Position numbers and translations under genes: made by a program. This document shows positions 24,456-32,320 of a stretch of 64,000 bases of DNA, piece by piece. The notes beneath the pieces are model-generated. The model saw nothing but the letters and a program-made list of their open reading frames with translations. It searched no databases and was not told the origin of the DNA. Numbering within the stretch: the stretch's first letter is position 1; each line of letters opens with the position of its first letter. This stretch comes from Proteiniclasticum sp043951855 (GTDB lineage Bacteria; Bacillota; Clostridia; Clostridiales; Clostridiaceae), in contig NZ_JBINJW010000012.1 of the NCBI RefSeq assembly GCF_043951855.1, positions 14,364 to 78,363 on the forward strand, read 5' to 3'.

Positions 24456-27383
24456 TGGCGTATTTTCTTCCTCGGATTCTTCATCCACGCTCTCTTCTTC
24501 ATTCGACGGAGTCTCTTCACCCGGTTCCACATAATTCATGGTCGGCTCCGGTGAATCATAGTCAAACTGCCGCTGATAATCAGGAAACTCCGCTTCAAGC
24601 TGGTCCTCAAAATACTCTTCCAGAACCGCAAGAGAAATCGGAGCCACAAAAGAACCTCTGGTCACATCATAAACGATGGCCGCTACGACAATTTCAGGAT
24701 TCTCGATGGGCGCTACTGCGGTATACACACCAAAGGCAGCACGACCGAATTCTTCCTGATTGGTCTTCCATGTTGCCGTACCCGTCTTTCCTCCGCTTTC
24801 AATGGGGAAACCCCTGAAGACGCTATAGGCACCACCACCTGGTTTGGTGGAATCATTGAGTCCTTTCAGCAGTGCATCTACAGTGGATTTCGTGATTCCT
24901 GTCTCTTCCAGAACGACCGGTTCGTTCTCCTGGATGATGTTTCCTTCTGCGTCAAGAATTCTGCTCACAAGATTGGTCTTATATCGGGTTCCTCCATTGG
25001 CGATGGCTGCCAGTGCATTGGTCACCTGCAGCAGTGTCACCTGATTGTCCCCCTGTCCCAGAGAGGAGTTCAGCACGTTTCTCGGGCTGATGATTTCCGT
25101 AGACATATCAAAGACGATCAGGTTCGCCAGCTCTTCTGCATACCGCTTCGCCGTTTCCAGTCCAGCCGCCTCTTCTTCGGGCAGCAGCAGGATGTATTCC
25201 TGAATCACTGTGGTCAAGGTTTCAATGACTTCATTGAAATCCTTTCTGATATAACTGTTGGCTTCCTCCAGACTGATGTCCAGACTTTCCCGGATTTTCA
25301 CCTTGATGTTCTCTTTCGCTTTTTCGATTGTTTCTATTTCCGAATTGTCGATGCCGATATCCAGCGGTGTGAATGTTGGACCGTAGTCACTTGTCCTGGA
25401 TCGTCCCGCTTTAAGAAATTCCACCACATCGAACATGAAGAGCTTTTTGGTCAGTTCCACTTTGCTGTAATGATTATATACGTTACCATAGATGCTCTCT
25501 CTTATTTCAATTCCTGTGGTGCTGTGTAGAGGCTCCTTGGGGTCATGCCCCAGTCCGAGTTTCCACGCCCACTCCGCCAGGGCATTGAGCCCCTTCGCCT
25601 GATAGAGTCGATAACCCACATCAGAGAAATACACATTGGAGGATTTGGCTATGGCTTTGGCCAGATCCGTATTCCCATAAGAGCCGCCCCCTTCATTGGT
25701 GATGGGTGTGCCCGTCTTGTCATTGGAAAAGGAACCCGTATCTCTGATGATGGTGTTTGCGGTGATGACCCCTTCCTCGAGCGCCGCCAGTCCTGTCACA
25801 ATCTTGAAGGTGGATCCGGACGGAACCAGCCCTTGTGTGGCGTAATTGAACAGTGGTTTCGCATAAAGATCGTAAGTGTCTACAAGTTTTCCTTCATCGT
25901 TGGTTCTGAACAGATCATCCACTGTGGCAGGTCTTGTGACATTGGACCCTTCTTCCACGGGAACCCTGATATTCTTCTCACTGATCAGCTCTTCCGCGAA
26001 GGCCTTATAATCCGGTGTGAAAATTTCCTTGTATATTTCACTGGTAAGCCTGCCCGGTACAGCGAAAATATTCGGATCATAACTGGGATAGCTGGCCATG
26101 GCAAGAACATTCCCCGTATTGATATCGAGCGCAATGACCGCTCCTCTCGTAGCATTGGAAGAATCCTGGTAGTATCCTGCGATGGCATGTTTCGTGTCTT
26201 CTTCCGAGTATTTGATGATGATGTCCTTCAGCGCCTGTTCTGCTGTATGCTGCAGATCAAGGTCCAGCGTCAGCTGAACAGTACTTCCCGGATAGGTCTC
26301 CAGTTCAAAGAGCTCGCTCACGGTTCTTCCGTTTTTATCCACTTCTACCGTACTTACGCCCTTACTGCCTTTCAGTCTGCTTTCATAGGCAGATTCGATT
26401 CCTGAAATACCAATGTAATCTTTTGAAATATCATACCCTCTTTCCAGATAATAATCTCTATGCTCTGCGGGTATCGGATTCAGATATCCAAGCAGGTGGG
26501 ATGCCATAGTCTGATAGGGATAGAATCTGATGGGATTTGTTTCCACATCGATACCCGGAAGAAAGCTGAGCTGCTGCAGAAAAGTGAAAGCACTTTCTTC
26601 CTTCATATTACTGACCAGGGTTACAGCCTTGGAGCCCGAATAACTCTCCATGCGGATACTGTCTCTGATCAGAAGATAGGATCTTATGGTGTCCCAGTCG
26701 AAGACTTTCAGAAGCTCCTCATGGATCTCTCTTCCGTCTTTTACTGCAAACTCCTTCTTTTCCTCCGGTGTCGGTTCAAGGGCTTCATATAAATTATAGA
26801 ACTTGATCAGATAGTAATAGGTCTCTTCCGGTGTAAAAGCCAGAATCAGTTCATCCAGCTCATTTGTTTCACTCTCATTGAGATCAGCGATCTTATTCTT
26901 CCCTGTTTTCTCTCTCATAATCGAATTAAAGAGATAATCATTGATTCCTCTATCCTTTTTCCATCTGAGTTCTGTTTTCATGATGAAATCGGGATCTTCG
27001 GAACTGAATTCGAATCGGAAAGGATCTGTCTTGAGATTGAACGTATCGTTGATTTCCTGCCCGGACTTTTCAAGAAGCGCCACCACTTTATCGATGGTGG
27101 TATAGATTTCCTTTCTGGATTCCGTTGTATCCACATAAATCAGGTTATAGCTCTGAAGTGATGTGGCCAGCACATTCCCCTTCGCATCTATGATTTCTCC
27201 CCTTGGCGCAGCATTATCTATATTCTTTATGAATTCCACATTTGCACGCGCAAAGTACTCATCTCCGTGAATCACCTGCAGATTGAACATTTCATTCACC
27301 AGCAGTGAAAAAACCAGAATCATTATGAGCAGAAGCCCTGTATATCGATTAAATTTTTTCTTCTTATTATTTCGCAAGTTCAT
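24453..27383 (-). CDS. Class B penicillin-binding protein (PBP2/MrdA-like transpeptidase), enlarged
   Basis: Cross-links peptidoglycan outside the membrane. 976 residues, far longer than the usual 600-750. One N-terminal anchor (about 14-34), a PBP dimer domain with APRGEIIDAKGNVLA and GISGIESAYE, then the transpeptidase with STFK at 524-527 (Ser524 nucleophile), SSN at 581-583 and KTG at 866-868. Between SSN and the conserved SLGQGDNQVT (774-783) lie about 190 residues, including an acidic helical insert, and there are further inserts around 100-250 and 440-515. The C-terminus is acidic. It precedes a VanRS-like system on the other strand. Confidence 0.9.
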   Translation of the reverse strand: MNLRNNKKKKFNRYTGLLLIMILVFSLLVNEMFNLQVIHGDEYFARANVEFIKNIDNAAPRGEIIDAKGNVLATSLQSYNLIYVDTTESRKEIYTTIDKVVALLEKSGQEINDTFNLKTDPFRFEFSSEDPDFIMKTELRWKKDRGINDYLFNSIMREKTGKNKIADLNESETNELDELILAFTPEETYYYLIKFYNLYEALEPTPEEKKEFAVKDGREIHEELLKVFDWDTIRSYLLIRDSIRMESYSGSKAVTLVSNMKEESAFTFLQQLSFLPGIDVETNPIRFYPYQTMASHLLGYLNPIPAEHRDYYLERGYDISKDYIGISGIESAYESRLKGSKGVSTVEVDKNGRTVSELFELETYPGSTVQLTLDLDLQHTAEQALKDIIIKYSEEDTKHAIAGYYQDSSNATRGAVIALDINTGNVLAMASYPSYDPNIFAVPGRLTSEIYKEIFTPDYKAFAEELISEKNIRVPVEEGSNVTRPATVDDLFRTNDEGKLVDTYDLYAKPLFNYATQGLVPSGSTFKIVTGLAALEEGVITANTIIRDTGSFSNDKTGTPITNEGGGSYGNTDLAKAIAKSSNVYFSDVGYRLYQAKGLNALAEWAWKLGLGHDPKEPLHSTTGIEIRESIYGNVYNHYSKVELTKKLFMFDVVEFLKAGRSRTSDYGPTFTPLDIGIDNSEIETIEKAKENIKVKIRESLDISLEEANSYIRKDFNEVIETLTTVIQEYILLLPEEEAAGLETAKRYAEELANLIVFDMSTEIISPRNVLNSSLGQGDNQVTLLQVTNALAAIANGGTRYKTNLVSRILDAEGNIIQENEPVVLEETGITKSTVDALLKGLNDSTKPGGGAYSVFRGFPIESGGKTGTATWKTNQEEFGRAAFGVYTAVAPIENPEIVVAAIVYDVTRGSFVAPISLAVLEEYFEDQLEAEFPDYQRQFDYDSPEPTMNYVEPGEETPSNEEESVDEESEEENTP

Positions 27384-27411
27384 TTCATCACCCTTAATAT
27401 TATTCTTTTCT

Positions 27412-27417
27412 ATTATA
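27412..27417 (-). promoter_or_regulatory. -10 element of the PBP gene, in the PBP/response-regulator gap
   Basis: Perfect TATAAT on the minus strand with a weak -35, 29 bases before the PBP start. The gap 27384-27736 also holds a plus-strand TATAGTATAAT near 27560, a small CATCTG/CAGATG hairpin near 27577, and GGAGG before the response regulator. No gene is seen. Confidence 0.4.
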
Positions 27418-27736
27418 CAGCATATCCCCTTATGGAATATGAGGAAAATGGTCTAATTTTCACCTATATACCATACAAGATAGTTCTTAAGAAGATATTA
27501 ATCTCTTCTGACAATCGCTCAAATGCGACCTCGAATCCCACCTTCTTCACAAGATATAGTATAATGGTTTTAGCATCTGCTTTACAGATGGAAGATCCTT
27601 AGCTTCACCAAGTTTTAAGGTTTTTCCTTTACTAATTTAAGATGTAGTAGTTATGATAAGAGGAAGAATACATATTATTTCCAGGTATCATCATAGTATG
27701 GATTAATACAGAGAAATATATTTTGGAGGAAAAGGA

Positions 27737-28432
27737 ATGGATAAACAGACGATACTCATCGTAGACGATGAAAAGGAGATCCGAGATCTCATTGAAATCT
27801 ATCTTTCTAATGAAGGATACGAAACCATAAAAGCAACCAACGGTGTCGAAGCCTTGGAGGTGGTGGAGAAAACACATGTGGATCTGATCATTCTGGACAT
27901 CATGATGCCCAAGAAAGATGGAATCCAGGCATGCATGGAACTGAGAAAGACCAAAAACATGCCCGTCATCATGCTCTCTGCCAAAAGCCAGGACATGGAC
28001 AAGATCATGGGATTGACATCCGGTGCGGATGATTATCTCACGAAGCCTTTCAATCCTCTGGAACTGATAGCAAGAGTGAAATCTCAGCTGCGCAGATATT
28101 ATACCCTGAATTCAGAGAGGCCCCGAAACGACAATGTCCTGACATTGGATGATATCACCATCAACATCAACACCAGAGAAGTGAAAAAGGGAAATGATCT
28201 GATCAAGCTGACAAAAACAGAATTCGACATGCTAGAGTACATGACCAGAAATACAGGAATCGTTCTTTCAGTGGAGAAGATCTACGAAAATGTCTGGAAG
28301 GAAGAATTCCTTGAATCAGAAAACACAGTCATGGTCCACATCAGAAAGCTTCGAGAGAAAATTGAAGATGACCCAAGAAATCCTAGATACATCAAAACTG
28401 TTTGGGGAGTAGGATATAAAGTTGAAAAATAG
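27737..28432 (+). CDS. OmpR/PhoB-type response regulator (VanR-like)
   Basis: 231 residues. Receiver domain (1-~120) with acidic pocket Asp10/Asp11, phosphoacceptor Asp54 in LDIMMP, and KPF at the switch lysine. The C-terminal winged-helix DNA-binding domain ends VWGVGYKVEK. GGAGG precedes the ATG. The kinase gene overlaps its end by eleven bases, so the pair is coupled. It lies divergent to a large penicillin-binding protein, so cell-envelope stress is a reasonable signal (inference). Confidence 0.92.
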   Translation: MDKQTILIVDDEKEIRDLIEIYLSNEGYETIKATNGVEALEVVEKTHVDLIILDIMMPKKDGIQACMELRKTKNMPVIMLSAKSQDMDKIMGLTSGADDYLTKPFNPLELIARVKSQLRRYYTLNSERPRNDNVLTLDDITININTREVKKGNDLIKLTKTEFDMLEYMTRNTGIVLSVEKIYENVWKEEFLESENTVMVHIRKLREKIEDDPRNPRYIKTVWGVGYKVEK

Positions 28433-30044
28433 GCTCAGCAAATCAAAGAAACCTGTAACAAAGAAACCAGACAGCAGAATCGACCATTTTTTTGCTTCTC
28501 TGGATAACCTGATACGCGCAAAAATCAGCAGTAACATTCAGCTGGAGCTGATTTTCGCTGTTGCTTTTTGTCTGGTTTTAGCATTTCTCGCCTATAACAT
28601 CACTTTCAATATGACCAGAAAGGTCACTTACCAGCAGTCCATCTCCTATGAACAGGGGATTGATGACATTTCCTCCTCTGCAGAAGATATCGCCGAACGC
28701 ATGCTGAATGATCTGAGATATAAGGAAGAAGAGGAAATAACGGATGAAATGAGACAGAATGCACGTTACCCCTCTGAAAACAACGCCGACGCCAAACAGT
28801 TCAACATGCATAACGCCATGGAGAATCTCATAGAGGATTTCTCAAGAACCAGCACGCTGAAAGTTCTGGTGACAGATCTGTCCGGGAACATGATCTATAA
28901 GACCGAAAATGTCATGGAAAATTCCGTAGATATCTTCAATGTCATCAAGTCCGCTTATGACATCGATTTTTATCGTCGTGATAATATAGACAGCCAGTCT
29001 GCCGGGGAGCTTGTTTTCGTCTATCCGATGAACTTCCTGAATAATGACATTTACCTGATCATCAAAGACACCCCTATAGCCGATATTCAGACTACTCCCA
29101 CCTATAGCTATAACAGTTCTTTGGCTCTCTTCATCGCATTCCTGTTTTTCATTTCAGGATTTCTCATTCTGACAAAGAACAAGATGGATTACATCCAGGA
29201 GCTATCCAACACCGTCAGGATCATTTCCACAGGCAACCTGAAATACACAGCGCCTGTGAAGGGAAACGATGAGCTCACCCATCTGGCGAAAAGCATCAAT
29301 ATCATGGCCAGGGACATTGATCAGAAAATCGAGGAAGAAAGGAATCTGGAGAAGACAAAACAGGAACTCATAACAAATGTATCTCATGACCTGAGAACCC
29401 CGCTGACTTCCATCATCGGGTATCTGGGCCTGGCAAAGTCACCCCGGATCTCACACGAACAGAAGGATGATTATATCGAGATCGCCTATTCCAAGTCGGA
29501 ACGGCTGAAACAGCTGATCAATGAACTTTTCGAGTATACGAAGCTTCAAAGCCCTGACAATAAACCAAACTTCACCGCAGTGAATCTTGTGGATCTTCTG
29601 GATCAGCTCATTGAGGAAATGATTCCCATGGCGGAAGAAAATGGTCTGACCATCAGTAAAGTCATCGCAACAAAAGACATTGTATTGTATGCAGATGTAC
29701 CACAGATTGTAAGGCTTTTCGAAAACCTTATCTCAAACGCGATAAAATACACCCATACCGATGAGCCGATTCTCTTGACGGTCAAAGGGATTGACGCAGA
29801 CAACTTTGCAACCATCTCACTGGAAAATGCCATTGATGGAATCAGCGATGAAGAGATCAATAAAATGTTTGAACGATTTTATCGGCTGGAAAAATCACGT
29901 TCAAGCGAGACTGGCGGAAGCGGCTTGGGACTTGCGATTTCCGAGAGCATCGTTCATATGCACGGTGGTCAGATTTACGCGGAGAAATTGAGTGAAAGCA
30001 GAATTTCCATCACCGTGAAATTGCCGATTCTCTCCAATTCATAA
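28422..30044 (+). CDS. Sensor histidine kinase (VanS-like)
   Basis: 540 residues. A basic N-terminus (KKPVTKK), TM1 about 40-60, an outside sensor of about 170 residues, TM2 about 233-251, HAMP (about 252-305), dimerisation domain with His322 in NVSHDLRTPLTS, and an ATPase domain with NLISNAIKYTH and GSGLGLAISESI. It phosphorylates the response regulator encoded just before. The outside sensor is acidic and not recognised as a known domain. Confidence 0.92.
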   Translation: MKNRLSKSKKPVTKKPDSRIDHFFASLDNLIRAKISSNIQLELIFAVAFCLVLAFLAYNITFNMTRKVTYQQSISYEQGIDDISSSAEDIAERMLNDLRYKEEEEITDEMRQNARYPSENNADAKQFNMHNAMENLIEDFSRTSTLKVLVTDLSGNMIYKTENVMENSVDIFNVIKSAYDIDFYRRDNIDSQSAGELVFVYPMNFLNNDIYLIIKDTPIADIQTTPTYSYNSSLALFIAFLFFISGFLILTKNKMDYIQELSNTVRIISTGNLKYTAPVKGNDELTHLAKSINIMARDIDQKIEEERNLEKTKQELITNVSHDLRTPLTSIIGYLGLAKSPRISHEQKDDYIEIAYSKSERLKQLINELFEYTKLQSPDNKPNFTAVNLVDLLDQLIEEMIPMAEENGLTISKVIATKDIVLYADVPQIVRLFENLISNAIKYTHTDEPILLTVKGIDADNFATISLENAIDGISDEEINKMFERFYRLEKSRSSETGGSGLGLAISESIVHMHGGQIYAEKLSESRISITVKLPILSNS

Positions 30045-30062
30045 GAGAATTTACGCATTTTC

Positions 30063-30091
30063 TTTATGTTTCTCGTAAATCATAATATAAT
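30063..30091 (+). promoter_or_regulatory. Promoter of the pseudo-exonuclease/acylphosphatase pair
   Basis: TTTATG, a 17-base spacer, TATAAT (30086-30091), about 75 bases before the ATG. Confidence 0.6.
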
Positions 30092-30168
30092 ACTAGTATT
30101 GATTCACTTAGGTATCCAGTTGACTTAGAACAAGTGAGCATAAATACACTCATCGGAGGCATTTTTAC

Positions 30169-31296
30169 ATGAATATTGTTAAAGGAATTTTCAACAAGAA
30201 GTTTATATTTTTCTACAGCTTCCTGTTGCTGTTAATTGTATTCTTATACTTTAACAACCGGTATGACAAGATGGAAATCACTTATGCCATCATTTACATT
30301 ATTTTCGGAATGATGATATCTCTTTTCTATATTCTGAAGGACTACATCTATTCACCAGACCGGCTGAATTACAAACAGGTCATAATGGAAGACGCTCTTT
30401 TCAATCATAAAGGTGAAATCATCGAAGAATTCGAAGCTTATCCTTTATATCGCGAATTCGTCACTTTTCATCTGAACAGAACATCAGAAGATCCTTACAG
30501 TGATACGGTCACTTCCATTCAGGCTGTAAAATACCTGAACAATAAAATGGTTGATTCACTGTTTATTCCCATAGCACCTGCTGATCCCCTTCTTAAGAAA
30601 TACACAATCCCTCTCAATCAGGCCGTGGGACGTTTCTTAAGATATGCAGGCGATCTACCGATCATCATTTACAATCAGCCTTTCACCCATACCTATCTGA
30701 ACATCAAGCTGGATAAAGAAGTGCATATTTCATTCATCGATGCAATGAAAATGAGCAAGGATCTTTACGGCATCACCAATAAGCCCCTTGGACATATACA
30801 GAAGTATCTGAGACTGTATAATCTCGGTAGCGATCAGGTGGCCGGTGCGAAGGTCATCGGAGCGATTTACCTGGATTATATCTACACCGTATCAAAATAC
30901 AGAACGAAACAGGCGAGAATCATGGCCAGAAAAGGACAGAAAATGACGGCTCAGCCTTTACCGGAAAAAGCACCAGAAACCATCCGACTGACTTCTTCCG
31001 ATAAAGACGCCAAGCTGAACGGCTCTGCCCGTTCTCAAACTACATCGACACCCGAATCCATCGAAAAAAACGCAAAAGAAGACACACCTTTCCACTTCGA
31101 TGAAAAGATAACAGAACAAGAAAGGCAACTCACCTCCCATAATGATGTCAAAGAAGAGAAAGATACGAAAAACAGACTGAACCTTATCGGCAAAACAATA
31201 AGTCAGAAAGCCGCAGACAGCATCACACACCTGAAGAAGATATTCAGCGGTAAGGAAGATACCCTAAGCGACAAGAAGCCCGATCCTAGAGACTGA
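30169..31296 (+). CDS. Membrane-anchored protein with a degenerate DEDDh exonuclease-like domain
   Basis: 375 residues. Two membrane segments (about 12-29 and 37-57), a domain at about 92-240, and a charged, low-complexity tail (about 255-375). The middle domain follows the DnaQ/RNase T pattern segment by segment: strand VTF-HLNR, then TSIQAVKYLNNKMVDSLF, a linker, LPIIIYNQPFTH, ISFIDAMKMSKDLYGI with LGHIQKYLRL, and a last helix. But the catalytic residues are gone: D and E of motif I are His101 and Asn103, the motif II Asp is Thr173, and the motif III His and Asp are Asp222 and Ala227. A non-catalytic, membrane-bound nucleic-acid or protein-binding role is inferred. Cotranscribed with acylphosphatase (16-base gap). 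Confidence 0.6.
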   Translation: MNIVKGIFNKKFIFFYSFLLLLIVFLYFNNRYDKMEITYAIIYIIFGMMISLFYILKDYIYSPDRLNYKQVIMEDALFNHKGEIIEEFEAYPLYREFVTFHLNRTSEDPYSDTVTSIQAVKYLNNKMVDSLFIPIAPADPLLKKYTIPLNQAVGRFLRYAGDLPIIIYNQPFTHTYLNIKLDKEVHISFIDAMKMSKDLYGITNKPLGHIQKYLRLYNLGSDQVAGAKVIGAIYLDYIYTVSKYRTKQARIMARKGQKMTAQPLPEKAPETIRLTSSDKDAKLNGSARSQTTSTPESIEKNAKEDTPFHFDEKITEQERQLTSHNDVKEEKDTKNRLNLIGKTISQKAADSITHLKKIFSGKEDTLSDKKPDPRD

Positions 31297-31312
31297 TCAA
31301 GGTGGTGAAACC

Positions 31313-31585
31313 ATGAAACGTTACTTTATTATTTTCACAGGACGCGTACAAGGAGTCGGATTCAGATATCACACCTATGAACTGGCACAATCATTAGGTC
31401 TTACCGGAAAGGTGAGAAATCTCATGAACGGAGATGTGGAAGTTGAAGTTCAAGGCACCGACGAAACCTTCAATAAATTTCTTGGAGGAATACTCAAAGG
31501 AAACGGGTTCATAAAAGTCACAGATTACGCCATGAAAGAAATCCCGGTTGTACCTTCAGAAAAATCCTACAAGATCACTGGATAG
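31313..31585 (+). CDS. acyP: Acylphosphatase
   Basis: Hydrolyses acyl phosphates such as acetyl- or bisphosphoglycerate-type carboxyl phosphates. 90 residues, normal size. The signature GRVQGVGFR is at 10-18, with Arg18 as the phosphate-binding residue, followed by KVRNLMNGDVEVEVQG with the catalytic Asn41-type position. Ribosome binding site AAGGTGG. It follows the pseudo-exonuclease gene in an operon and ends with a terminator. Confidence 0.95.
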   Translation: MKRYFIIFTGRVQGVGFRYHTYELAQSLGLTGKVRNLMNGDVEVEVQGTDETFNKFLGGILKGNGFIKVTDYAMKEIPVVPSEKSYKITG

Positions 31586-31595
31586 ACTGAAACTC

Positions 31596-31624
31596 AAAAG
31601 CACTCACATGCGAGTGCTTTTTTC
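31596..31624 (+). terminator. Terminator of acyP
   Basis: AAAGCACTC pairs with GAGTGCTTT, followed by a T run. Confidence 0.9.
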
Positions 31625-31709
31625 TTGTCCTGATATGACTGGCAGAGACAGATCCACTGCTATATAATATAATCATAGCGATTATGAAGTGGAAGAAAGA
31701 GGTGTTCAG

Positions 31710-31952
31710 ATGGATAACCCAGTTAAAGCCGGTAATGAACCTGTCCTGATTGAGCTGAAAAGCGGAAAAAGCATATGGTGGTGTGCCTGTGGAAGAAGTG
31801 AAGCACAGCCATTCTGTGATGGCAGCCACAAAGGGACAACTGAAATCATGCCCCTGCTCTTTACCCCTGAAAAAGATGAATCCGCCTATCTCTGCACATG
31901 CAAGAGGACAAAGACTCCTCCCTATTGTGATGGTTCTCACCTTGAAACGTAA
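31710..31952 (+). CDS. Double CDGSH iron-sulfur protein
   Basis: 80 residues from ATG 31710, with GAGGTG upstream. Two complete CDGSH motifs: Cys25-x-Cys27-x8-Cys36-DGSH40 and Cys62-x-Cys64-x8-Cys73-DGSH77. Each should hold a [2Fe-2S] cluster with three Cys and one His ligand, as in the small prokaryotic double-CDGSH proteins. No membrane segment, so cytoplasmic. The role is probably electron or cluster transfer; no partner is evident in the neighbourhood. Stand-alone gene with its own terminator. Confidence 0.92.
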   Translation: MDNPVKAGNEPVLIELKSGKSIWWCACGRSEAQPFCDGSHKGTTEIMPLLFTPEKDESAYLCTCKRTKTPPYCDGSHLET

Positions 31953-31960
31953 AACTGACG

Positions 31961-31992
31961 AAAAGAGAGGAACCTCTCAGGAGGTTCTTTTC
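31961..31992 (+). terminator. Terminator of the CDGSH gene
   Basis: GAACCTC pairs with GAGGTTC around TCAG, followed by TTTTC. Confidence 0.8.
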
Positions 31993-32091
31993 TATTGCAG
32001 CGCAGCACGTTTCGCCCGTATGAACGCTCACTGATAGTTACAGAAATAACAATTTTTGATTTTAGGGGTATTCAACTTTCGTATTACACGT

Positions 32092-32097
32092 TATAAT
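32092..32097 (+). promoter_or_regulatory. -10 element of the glmS promoter
   Basis: Perfect TATAAT with a weak -35 (TTCAAC, 15-base spacer). Predicted start near 32104. The gap 31993-32320 holds this and the ribozyme. Confidence 0.55.
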
Positions 32098-32144
32098 AGT
32101 TCGGTAAGGCTTAATGAATATTGAAATTTCAAGTTGTTGAAATA

Positions 32145-32296
32145 GCGCCAGAACCTATGATCTCATAGGTTGACGAGGACGAAGTTATCGAAAATTCGGC
32201 GGATGCTTCGCGGTATACACTACCGATAAATGTCAGGAGAAATACAGGAAGCGATTCCTGGGACAATCCTGCAGGGTGTATTAAGCCTTCCTAAAA
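32145..32296 (+). ncRNA. glmS ribozyme (glucosamine-6-phosphate-activated self-cleaving riboswitch)
   Basis: Conserved core in order: AGCGCCAGAAC, GTTGACGAGGACGAAG, TTATCGAAAATTCGGCGGATG, CGCGGTA. Known glmS ribozymes cleave just before the GCGCC, here between 32144 and 32145, when glucosamine-6-phosphate is bound, which destabilises the mRNA. The 5' part removed by cleavage contains AAGGCTTAAT (32106-32115), which is the exact complement of ATTAAGCCTT (32280-32289) at the end of the ribozyme, an additional long-range pairing lost after cleavage. Confidence 0.95.
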
Positions 32297-32320
32297 ATAA
32301 TTTAGAGAGGGTGTTTTTTT

